64,000 bases of DNA from Aquarana catesbeiana (taxonomy: Eukaryota > Chordata > Amphibia > Anura > Ranidae). Below the pieces are notes generated by a model. It worked only from the letters and a program-made list of their open reading frames with translations, had not been told where the DNA came from and ran no database searches. The stretch spans positions 584,454,840 through 584,518,839 of the forward strand of contig NC_133326.1 in the NCBI RefSeq assembly GCF_042186555.1, read 5' to 3'. This document shows positions 56,182 to 64,000 of the stretch, piece after piece. The position numbers and the translations under genes were made by a program. Positions within the stretch are counted from its first letter, which is position 1. Every line of letters starts with the position of its first letter.

Positions 56182-56834
56182 CCTTAAAGTAATGTTTTAA
56201 AACCATATTTCAATGCATAGTTTTTAAGCATACTAGTATATACATCTGTGTGAAAAAAAAATCTTTACAATATTGAATTCTCCTAGTATCTTGAGACCAT
56301 GGAATACCAAGTTGCCAAGGAGCTCTGGCTTTTTATTTATGGGAAGATAGAGGCACTCAAAATAGTGTGATTAAGCAATTCAGAGTTTTAGCCTATGATT
56401 TGCATAGAGTGCTGTTTAATAGTAGGCCTGTTTTAAGGTTCCATTCACACCTGTGCAGGTGTGACAGTGCATGAACGTTTTTTGCATGGGGCATTTAGGA
56501 CAGTCCATTCATTTTGGTGTGCTGCCCTACAGCAAAAATAGCACCAAAGAAGCACAGCACAGACACATGTAGTAGCAAATTACTTTGCCGACTATCAAAG
56601 GGTTCACAAAAAGCAAATGCAGCCTTATACAAATGTATTACAAATCGTATTTCTTGTTACAGGTTATAAAAAGTCTGAAACTTTAACCATTTGCCATGCA
56701 ACCAATTTTTAAATTGTAATATTGTTATTTTTATGTCATCGGTCATATTATGTGAACAGCAGGGGACCAGGCCATCTGATAAAGCTTAGATTAGCAGCAC
56801 ATCCAATGCAAAAGAATCTTTGATAGGTGTAGAG

Positions 56835-57330
56835 CAGGGGTTTCAAACTCAATTTCATCACAGGCTGCATCAGCATTATGGTTTTGCCCTCAAAAGAGCC
56901 AATTGCATCTGCAAGACTATATAAATGTACCTACTCTTTACTGACTGCAGAGATTTGGGGGGGCAGAGACCAGCCTTTCCGCAGCTGCACAGAGAACCGC
57001 AAGATCTGGCAAAGGAGTTCCGTCTTCCCTTCTGCTGCCGACTGCTGAGAAAGTGGGAGCAGAGACAAAGAGGGTGTCCCAGCTGCCGGAGAGGTGCGAT
57101 GACTACATGAAATGGCTTGTTGGGCTGGATTCAGCCTGCAGGGCTTGGGTTTGACATATGTGGCGTTGAGTGTGATAGGTGGTATGGGCAGTGGGACATT
57201 AGGATTTTTTTATTTGCCTGTAAAATACTTTTCTTGTAGTACAGTACACATTATCTGTAGTCATAACAATGGGTTATATGCAGCTACCTTCAGATGATTG
57301 GACATTGGCAAAAAAAAAAAAAAAAAAAAA
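56835..57330 (+). repeat. Possible hAT-related fragment, 'CAGGGGTTTCAAACTC'
   Basis: CAGGGGTTTCAAACTCAATT has the look of a hAT terminus, followed by CACAGGCTGCATCAGC and a CAAAAGAGCC word. No inverted partner was found. The segment runs to a 23-base A-run at 57311, which may be chance. Confidence 0.4.
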
Positions 57331-57564
57331 AAAGGAAGAACATCAGGAACATCTCCAGCACCAGGTGGAAATCCACAATGCCCAGGAGTCTGGACTTGCT
57401 GGTTAGAAACATGGGGGCAGTTCAAAGACGAAGTCTGTTCATTCTATGCAGTCAGAATGTTGAATCTGAACAGTCTGGAGAAAAATTGGGCATATAGCAG
57501 AGCCTCAAAGGAGGCCACCATCAGTGCAAGAAACCAAGTAAAATCGAATGAAAGGACCATATGG

Positions 57565-57860
57565 TTAGATCCCTGACCTGAACTGACCAATCCTTTTAGA
57601 AAAAGGCGCTGCTACAGCAAAAGCTGACTTCGAGTTCTGCTGGGGTTCTGTGCAGCCGCTGTTCATAGTACACCTTGTATTTCTTTTTTCAATGAATACA
57701 AGGTATTTCTCTGATTGCATGAGGTGGAGATTGAGGTCCCTGCCCTTCTCCTTGTCCATTTCAACACTGTACCCAGCTGATCAGAGGGGCTAGGTACCAT
57801 GTGATTATTGTGAATGGTCATCACATGGTACTGGTCATAGTGCTGATCCCTCACCTTCCC
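57565..57860. repeat. Dispersed repeat related to 9.3-9.6 kb
   Basis: CACCTTGTATTTCTTTTTTC, GAATACAAGGTATT and GAGGTGGAGATTGAGG match the text at 9.3 kb in loose fashion. It is non-coding. Confidence 0.4.
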
Positions 57861-58195
57861 CTTTACAACAGAGGAAGGAGACAGATTAGTACTTATGAAT
57901 GGGCACAGAATGAATGGATAAGCTGCTGATCTATTATCTGTTGCATAGAATCATGGGATTTTTTTTTTTCAAACTTTTCCAGGTCCCCGTTTTCTCCCAA
58001 GCCTAGTAGCTCCAATGTGTAATCCTCTCTTACCCTGCCCATCTGAACATAACCTCTTGATCTGCATTGTGCCACTGTAGGTGACAAGTACATTAACACC
58101 GTCAATTCCTCATTCCCCTGTATGACCTGGACATTAATACATCTGGTGCAGCATTCTCAAACTCCTCATTTAACCTCTTCTGTACTGGCATGTTC

Positions 58196-58962
58196 TTAAC
58201 CACTTGCTTACTGGGCACTTATACCACCTTCCCGCCCAAACCAATTTTCAGCTTTCAGCGCTGTCACATTTTGAATGACAATTTCAGAGTCATGCAACAC
58301 TGTACCCATATGAAATTTTTACTGCTTTTTTCACACAAATAGAGCTTTCTTTTGGTGGTATTTAATCACCACTGGGTTTTTTATTGTTTGCTAAACAAAA
58401 AAAGACCAAAAATTTTGCAAAATAAAAAAGTTTTTCATATTTGGTTATAAAACTTTGAAAACAGGTAATTTTTCGCCATCACTGATAGGCACTAATAAGC
58501 TGCACTGATAGGCTGCACTGATGATCAGGCAGTGGTGGGCACTGATGAGCACTAATGAAGGACACTGATTAGCATCCCTGGATGGCACTTATTAGCAGCA
58601 CTGGTGGGCACTAAGGGGGCCGATGTCCCTCTAACAGAAACCAGTTAACGGCTTTCTTCTGTTCTTGTTTTGCCACAGTTTTTTAGAAATTAACCACTTG
58701 GTGCCTGAGCTATAGCGGCAAGACGGCTACAGCGTGTGCTTAAAATGTCAGGAGGGCATCCATGTACGTCCCTCCTGCTCTTGTGCTGCCGGTGCGCCCC
58801 CTGGGGAACGCATCCGGCACGCTCTGTGATCGCCAAATCCTTGGGACTTGGCTGATCACTGATCGAGGTAAAGGGCCAATTACAGTGGGCCTTTTACCAC
58901 GTGATCAGCTGTCAACCAACGTCAGCTGATCGCGGAAGTAAAAAAAAGCTGGTTATCGCCAT
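58196..58962 (+). mobile_element. Two adjoining ranid-type TTAA repeat pieces (R4)
   Basis: The first starts TTAACCACTTGCTTACTGGG and shows AATAGAGCTTTCTTTTGGTG, then a set of CACTGATGA/GCACTGATAG short repeats. The second starts TTAACCACTTGGTGCCTGAG at 58690 and ends near CAGCTGATCGCGGAAG. Each has one recognisable TTAA end. They abut the Tc1 remnant at about 58965. Confidence 0.65.
58480..58620. repeat. Degenerate GCACTGATGA tandem words
   Basis: Within R4, GGCACTAATA, GGCTGCACTGATGA, GGGCACTGATGAGCAC and GGCACTTATTAGCAGCAC repeat with a period near 15-20 bp. It is an imperfect minisatellite. Confidence 0.6.
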
Positions 58963-58974
58963 TTTGTACGGTAA

Positions 58975-59860
58975 TGCACACAACCGTCATGGCCTATTAT
59001 GCACGCTCAACCATGCAAGACTCCACTGCTGAAAAGAAGAAAAAGCATATTGAAAACTGGTTTAAAATTTGCTCCACAACATTTAGACCAGCCTTTTTCA
59101 ACCAGGGTGCCTTGGCAAAATGCCTCAAAAAAATTTATCAAAAATTGTATACAAGCCAGCAGGTGGATCAAGCCTGTCTTTTCATTACACAAAGCCATGG
59201 GTTTTCATTATGCACCATTACGACTTTCTAGACATTGGCATCATCAATTAATAAGGAGGATGTCGGTTGCCTCCACAGCATCCTTGTTTAACCCTCCTTT
59301 GCCCCTCTCCCTCAACACTGGGGTGACATTAACTGACTAAAGGAGAAACATGGGAATAATCAGTACCAGTGTGCAAAAGTGAATAAATCGCCTCTAACTT
59401 TAGGTGTCCTATGCGTGGATGTTGCTGCACTGTGTAATGCCATTAGAATAGTTTTTTCAATTTTAGAATGGGGTGCCTCGAGACTTTCCATAATTTTAAA
59501 GGGTGCTTTGACTGAAAAAAGGCTGAGAAACACTGATTTTGACAAGCCTGTGAAATACTGGGAGAATATAGTCTGACCAAAATTGAACTCTTTGGATGCC
59601 ATAATACACACCCCTGTTTGGAGGTCAATGGCACATACATCACCCCAAAAACACCATAACAACAGTGAAGTTTGGAGGTGGGAACATCATTGGTTTCAAA
59701 GAATGAAAAAAAAGCTGCTAGAATGGCCCAGCCATTCACGTGACTTGAATCCAATAGAACATCTATAGAAAGAACTAAAGATCAGAGTTCATGGAAGAGG
59801 CCCACGGAACCTTAACGATTTGAAGACTGTGTGTGGAAGAATGGGCCAAAAATCACACCT
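58975..59860 (+). pseudogene. Tc1 transposase remnant
   Basis: Before the hAT insertion, the translation gives MQDSTAEKKKHIENW and, in another frame, CKTPLLKR and LKFAPQHLDQ. After it come KPVKYWENIV, a stop, then KIELFGCHNTH in a shifted frame, the segment after the first Asp of this Tc1 group. The next piece, 59583-59768, ends with SHSRDLNPIEHL, which keeps the Glu of the triad but follows a deletion that removed the GGGSVMVWGC and second Asp region. The C-terminal piece ends near 59870 (AQKSHLSNA-like text). It is multiply broken. Confidence 0.8.
59089..59535. mobile_element. hAT non-autonomous element inside Tc1, 447 bp
   Basis: CAGCCTTTTTCAACCAGGGT opens it, and its inverted right end is CAGTGTTTCTCAGCCTTTTT. 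Flanks ATTTAGAC (59081-59088) and ATTTTGAC (59536-59543) match at 7 of 8. Internal text GGTGCCTTGGCAAAATGCCT is shared in part with the 44.4-kb element. There is no transposase. Confidence 0.9.
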
Positions 59861-60589
59861 GAGCAATGCAAGTTAGCGTGTTTAATACTTTCCCCCATGC
59901 CATTCCATTTTATCACGCAACTTTATTTCTGAACTTTTTGTTTTGGTTTCTTTGTATGTATGGATTGCATGGATTTTTACTGACATGTGGTGAAAATTTC
60001 ATGAAAATAACACATTTAGAAATATATTTACCTAGAAAAATGGGGACCTGTTCAATACTTATTTTACCCGCTGCATATTATCTTTTAGAACAAATATTTC
60101 AGATAGAATCTGTTACATAATTCCAAAACCAACGGAAATTAAGCCCTGCTGTCAGCCTGCAACAGTAAATGTATGACTGCACAGTCATCCAGATGTATCT
60201 GTTCTGAGCTATCCTGAAGATTACCTCTGTACTAGGACAGCAGATACATCTTTGTCCTCAGCCTACACCAAACAACAAACAAAAAGCGTACATTTCACAG
60301 ACCAATTATTCAGCAGGGGCTATGGGCATAAAGCACTAACAGCTGTTGCTGAAATGGCAATTGCACAAACCTCCTGCAATGGTTGGTTCAATAATTATAA
60401 AACAAGCTAAATTACAGCACAGCAGCCTGGAAAATCATAACATTTTAGAACACATTATAAGTAAATGGTCTGTTTACTTTGTCTGCCATTGTATGGACAA
60501 AAAATGTAGTCTTAAAAAAGGCGATTCACTAAAACTTATTTCTCCAATTTAAAATGATACATATTTGCACGTTTACTTTGGGTTTTTAC

Positions 60590-60629
60590 CTTCATGATAC
60601 AATACAATGATTCCACTGCATTCAGTACA
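60590..60629 (-). CDS. Possible small host exon (40 nt)
   Basis: The minus strand shows a good acceptor, TTTTACTGTTCCAACAG, and donor GAAG|GTAAAA. The 40-nt exon reads CTECSGIIVLYHE in the phase needed by the 55.0-kb exon, completing a Glu codon across the junction. Small size and a moderate donor make this tentative. The sequence downstream (60720-60830) has repeat-like CCTGTNCTG words. If real, a further upstream exon lies outside the window or was missed. Confidence 0.3.
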
Positions 60630-60829
60630 CTGTTGGAACAGTAAAATCGATAAATTACATAACTCCCCACTGGCCTCAGTTTTGTAGCAAGCAATCGGAA
60701 GATCAAAATAACAGATAGGAGGGTTCTGTATCCTGTACTGTACTCTAGGTAACAGATTTTTTTCTGCCAAGGTAAAAATTCTATTTCCCTGTCATTCAGT
60801 ACAGGACACACATTTTTAACCACAAAGAA

Positions 60830-61092
60830 GGGGTTAAAAGCGTCCGCGTTGCGGTGCTTCCAAAGCACTTTTTAGGCACATTGGAAGCGCTACCCATTCA
60901 TTTCAATGGGCGGGGCATTTTGTGAGCGCTAAATGCAGCACTCCCAAACCACCCCAAAGATGCTGCTTGCAGGACTTTTCCTAACGTCCCGCAAGCGCAC
61001 TGCCCCAGTGTGAAACGAATGGGAGGCGGTTTTAAAGTGCTTTATAGGTGCTATTTCTAGAGAAAACCACCTCAGTGTGAAAGGGGTCTAAG
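60830..61092. mobile_element. Possible 'TTCACAC' type MITE end
   Basis: AGTGTGAAAGGGGTCTAAG at 61075 is the inverse of a CTTAGACCCCTTTCACACT terminus. CAAAGCACTTT and AAAGTGCTTTA words near 60865 and 61034 can pair. The left end is not clear (near 60830). Confidence 0.4.
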
Positions 61093-61559
61093 ACAGATCC
61101 CCCAGATTCAGGGGAGGAAGGAACCCGATTGCCACACATCCTCCCCTAGACTTTAGGGCAAGCTCGAGGACTCGCACCCTTCATCCAGTGAGAAAAACAC
61201 ACACAAAAGTGAATGAGTGACAAACGTGAGGAGAAAAATAAATGGTGGCCATGCAATGTGCATTGGTTAGGTTTTGTGGCCTGGCTGCAAAAATTGCTCC
61301 AGAATTAACCAAAAGGCCTAGCTCATGGAGACACATTGCAGGAAAAGTATTTAGTGCCGAGACCATGTGCCTTTTCACACAGTACCACACCTAAGTGTTA
61401 CTAAGAGCGCCCTTAGGGCGACCACTCGCAGGGGGCACAGACACCACAGACTCTCTGCCTTCCTAGCCCATTGCCAGACAAGGTAGACCCATTAAAATTA
61501 GGAAGAACTGGGCCCATCTGGTTTTCCCAGGCGAATTACTCACATGCCCCATCTGCCTG

Positions 61560-62630
61560 TGGGTGCCACGGTTTCTGTTCCAGCCAGTACTAGCCTTCAG
61601 AGCCCCAGCATACCAGCAGGGATGCTATACAGCCAGCCATTCCTACCAAGAGAATGGCATGACAGCAGAGCACTCCTACTGGACAGAGATAAGAACAGAT
61701 ACTACAGTTGATCTTACCTGAGATGCCTAAAAGCAGTCCAGCTGAGGTGTAGCAACACAGCAAATAGCACCAACAGGCCCACATAATAAACGGGTCCAGA
61801 AGGCTATACAAACTCATGGAGAAGCTTGTACTTAAACTGTGGTCAGAGGAGGCTTGAACAGCCACGCAGTATAACTTAAACATGTGAACAAAAGTCTTAG
61901 GGGCAGCCTTGCATATCTGAGAAACAGAAGTTTGATGCTGGAAAGTCCAAGAAGCACTAACAAATCTGGTAATGTGTGCATTAACAGGGAGAGGAGGATT
62001 CCCATCTTCAGACTATAGGGCCCAATGAGAACGTGTCTGATCCACCTAGCAGAGTAGAGCAGGAAGACCTTGTGGGAACCTCCAGGAAGCACAAAGTGAA
62101 TCCAATTTCGTAAAACCAGCAATAAATGAGAACTTAATACTTAAAGAATACACCATGTCCAGACAGTGAAAAGAATTTCCCTTTGATGTTCAAAGCTGGA
62201 CATAGGGAAGAAAGAACAATACCCTGATTAAAGGTGAAAGAAAGACTGCCTTTGGAAAGAAGTAGGCCATACACCTCAAGAAAACTTTGTCCTTGTATAA
62301 CAATTAAAAAAGACTCCTTACAAGATAAAGTCATCAACTCAAATGACTGTCTTCTCAGAGGTGATAGTCAAAATAGTGATAGTCAAAAGAAATAAACCAC
62401 AAGAAGAGACACATCTTACAGGTAAGGTCAGACAAGGAAATATCCTTAGTAGGTTCAAAGGGTGGTTCCTGTAGACCCGAGAGAACCATATTGAGATCCC
62501 AAGGGAACATAGACTGAACAGGGAGAGAGGATGAGATCTCAGATCCAGCCTGGGTTGAACGCCTCCATTCAGTTTGGGAATAAGGCTAGAGAAGAAACTC
62601 AAAGCACTTTCCTGTAAAAAGTACAAAATA
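61560..62630 (-). pseudogene. DIRS tyrosine recombinase relic
   Basis: Mixed-frame minus-strand translation matches the recombinase of the 46.7-kb element step by step. Around 62500 the text corresponds to its PSWDLSLVL...PFEPL segment. At about 62318 LSCKESFLIVIQGQ corresponds to LSIRDPFLLILEDR. At about 61905 an ICKA word followed by TFVHMFKLYCVAVQA corresponds to EICRAATWSSYSTFAKHYRL, and the Tyr is retained. The catalytic Arg and HxxR regions fall in shifted, damaged text. Many frame changes mean no protein is possible. Confidence 0.7.
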
Positions 62631-63237
62631 AATAAATGAAAAGTGATAAGCCCTTGAAACTAAAAGCTGCCAAACAGCAGGAAGCAGATCCACCCACTGT
62701 GACAGTGACATGATGGAATGAGACAAGTTGGAAAACATGAAGCTGGTAGGAGACAGTGCAAAACCCTAATTTTTAGCCCTTGAAAACAACACTCTGGACC
62801 CAGGTGTCCCAGAAACTTTGTGAAGTGAATCTGCCAAGCCATGCATACTGTAGTGTAAAGCTGTAGGTAAAAGGTCCAACTGACTGGATTGAGGCATCAA
62901 TCAGGATGTAACTGGGACTCCAGGCCATGTGCTTAATCCAAACAGAAATGGACTGGACAACCGTGGGTTGCCAGTTTCTTTGGCCTGCCAAAGAAAACTT
63001 CTAACCTCTTATCTCCCAGATCTTTGAACGCAGGAGTCTACTACAGGAAGTGCCCATTTTCTAAAGAATCTCAATAGGAAATGTGAAAGGTTTGGGATAG
63101 GATACTGTTGGGTGAAGAGAAAAAAAATTCTCTGGGTGAGGCCAAGTCTTCATACAGGACCGGCTTCATCAGCAAAATTACCCAGAGAGGTCTTAGTTAG
63201 CTTTGGGAATCTGAGAAACCTCTATACTGGATACCAT

Positions 63238-63575
63238 AAGCTAGCCATGCATGGATCAAAATTTGGCTGGTTCAGCAGAGACCAGCCAAATTTTGATCCA
63301 TGTGCGGCAATGGTGGTTGAACAGAAGTCGATCTACTGTTCGACTTCTGTTTAACAGCCCAGCCTATTTTTTGTGCTCAATCAGTGCCCCAGGCTGAAGC
63401 ACAGATTTGTGTATTCTGAAGGTGGGGGAGTCTACCTGCTGTCAGAATACGAAGACACAGCGGAGAGGATTCCCACATCAAATGTGTGGCTGAGGGAATT
63501 GGGTTAGCTTTTTTGTTCAACCCACTGGTTGAAGGAAAAGAAAACTGACCCATGTATGGCCAGCCCTAGGGTGAA
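63238..63575. mobile_element. MITE with 'CTAGCCATGCATGGATC' ends, inside the DIRS relic
   Basis: The left end CTAGCCATGCATGGATCAAA and the right end inverted CTGGCCATACATGGGTCAG match. An inner palindrome, ATGGATCAAAATTTGGCTGG against CCAGCCAAATTTTGATCCAT, lies in the first 70 bp. TGTATTCTGAAGG and CTGTCAGAATAC face each other in the middle. It is related to 28.7, 29.4, 34.9 and 40.9 kb. Confidence 0.75.
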
Positions 63576-63589
63576 CAGATTCTGGCTAA

Positions 63590-63855
63590 ACAAACCCTGG
63601 GCCTGCTGACCAGGAATAACTGAGTACTTCTATAAACTGGTCCTTTAAGGACTGAGATACTCTGAACGCCAGCGCAGGTTTGAACGAATTATCTGTTGGA
63701 CCCTTTAGCATATGAGCATTGTCTACTGGACAAGTCAGGTTTTTGTTTACAGAGGATATAGCAACGTTAATTGCTGGAACTCCCCATAAAACCCTTCCTC
63801 CGTAGAATAAAGTATCGAGAACTTTTTCAGAGGAAAAAACTGTTTATCTGGGTGC
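63590..63855 (-). pseudogene. DIRS gag-like relic
   Basis: Minus-strand translation of 63.62-63.80 kb gives VPAINVAISSVNKNLTCPV, HMLKGPTDNSFKPAL and FRVSQSLKDQF. The first two align in order with PKLDAPLAKVSKKTDLAF and SLKDPMDKRGDVLL of the other DIRS element. Flanking frames contain stops. It is short but the order of matches is convincing. Confidence 0.6.
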
Positions 63856-63916
63856 TCTCACTCAGAATATATAAGCTTTCTTAGCCATGAATGGATAGAA
63901 AAAGCATGAACAGATT

Positions 63917-63934
63917 GGGGGGGGGGGGGGGGGG
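63917..63934. repeat. Poly-G run, 18 bases
   Basis: Eighteen consecutive G are followed by CGGG. Runs of this kind are hard to sequence, so the length may be wrong. Confidence 0.9.
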
Positions 63935-64000
63935 CGGGCTTTTATTGAACCCAAAGCAATCGACTGACTGCGTTACTGGTAGTAGAAATGTGGAGCAGAC

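Larger units (their letters stand above)
58965..60073 (+). mobile_element. Tc1/mariner relic split by a hAT element
   Basis: The right end read inverted is CAGCGGGTAAAATAAGTATT, a Tc1-type terminus that I recognise; the TA beyond it has decayed to CA. The left end is missing: the element starts abruptly inside the transposase leader beside R4. Removing 59089-59535 joins ...CCACAACATTTAGAC to AAGCCTGTGAAATACTGGG, restoring continuous family sequence. A further deletion removes most of the catalytic middle. Confidence 0.82.
61093..64000 (-). mobile_element. Second DIRS-type relic, heavily decayed, running off the window
   Basis: On the minus strand a gag-like piece lies at 63.6-63.85 kb and recombinase pieces at 61.6-62.63 kb, in the same order as in the element at 46.7-52.0 kb. 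RT and RNase H are missing or unrecognisable between them (62.7-63.1 kb). The 5' part would continue past base 64000. A MITE at 63.24-63.57 kb interrupts it. No terminal repeat like that of the first element was found. Divergence is much greater, so it is an independent and older insertion. Confidence 0.72.

Noticed and set aside
57893..58105. 70-codon minus-strand frame that looked protein-like at its start
   Set aside because: No family was recognised, and the T-run at 57960 and lack of splice sites argue against an exon.
1..64000. tRNA genes, CRISPR arrays, bacterial operons or phage
   Set aside because: No A/B-box pair with a cloverleaf, no regularly spaced direct repeats with unique spacers, and no Shine-Dalgarno-led gene runs were seen. 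The sequence is vertebrate in character.

Overview
This looks like vertebrate nuclear DNA, most likely from a frog, and ranid-like by its repeat families. There are no operons, bacterial promoters or ribosome binding sites. Long stretches lack open reading frames, exons are short with GT-AG boundaries, and most of the window is transposon-derived. The frog call is an inference from the mix of DIRS, Penelope-like, Tc1/mariner, hAT and TTAA-flanked repeats, and from recognising the 'TTAACCACTT' and 'AAGTGGTTGTAAACCC' families as typical of ranid genomes. No database search was possible.

The only host gene I can support is the 3' part of a minus-strand gene. Five exons, at 55.0, 41.5, 33.2, 29.7 and 16.8 kb, join with compatible reading phases and end at a TAA stop at 16767-16769. 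A possible sixth small exon lies at 60.6 kb. The encoded C-terminus, about 180 residues, is soluble and apparently beta-rich. I do not recognise the family. Everything else lies in its introns or in 3' flanking DNA.

Layout. 0-16.4 kb is downstream flank with a complete 1.5-kb Tc1 element (2.26-3.77 kb), a hAT MITE, a 2.4-kb foldback element (6.05-8.47 kb), a TTAA MITE and a nested hairpin structure (11.8-12.2 kb). 16.4-29.7 kb holds the last exon and a MITE-rich intron with a 0.9-kb deleted Tc1 and a 1.7-kb TTAA-flanked repeat carrying a hAT insertion. 29.7-41.6 kb holds three exons, a Penelope-like relic and a Tc1 element broken by a solo LTR and a hAT element. 41.6-54.9 kb is one 13-kb intron containing a DIRS-type tyrosine-recombinase retrotransposon (46.7-52.0 kb, minus strand) with gag, RT, RNase H and recombinase remnants between inverted terminal repeats. 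55-64 kb holds MITEs, a Tc1 element split by a hAT element, and a second, far more decayed DIRS relic running off the window end.

Mobile elements of at least six mechanisms are layered here. Target-site duplications allow several insertions to be ordered in time. Almost all element coding regions are broken. The exception in length is the DIRS RNase H frame (262 codons), but its RT has an Asn where the first catalytic Asp is expected. I found no tRNA, rRNA, CRISPR or bacterial-type system.
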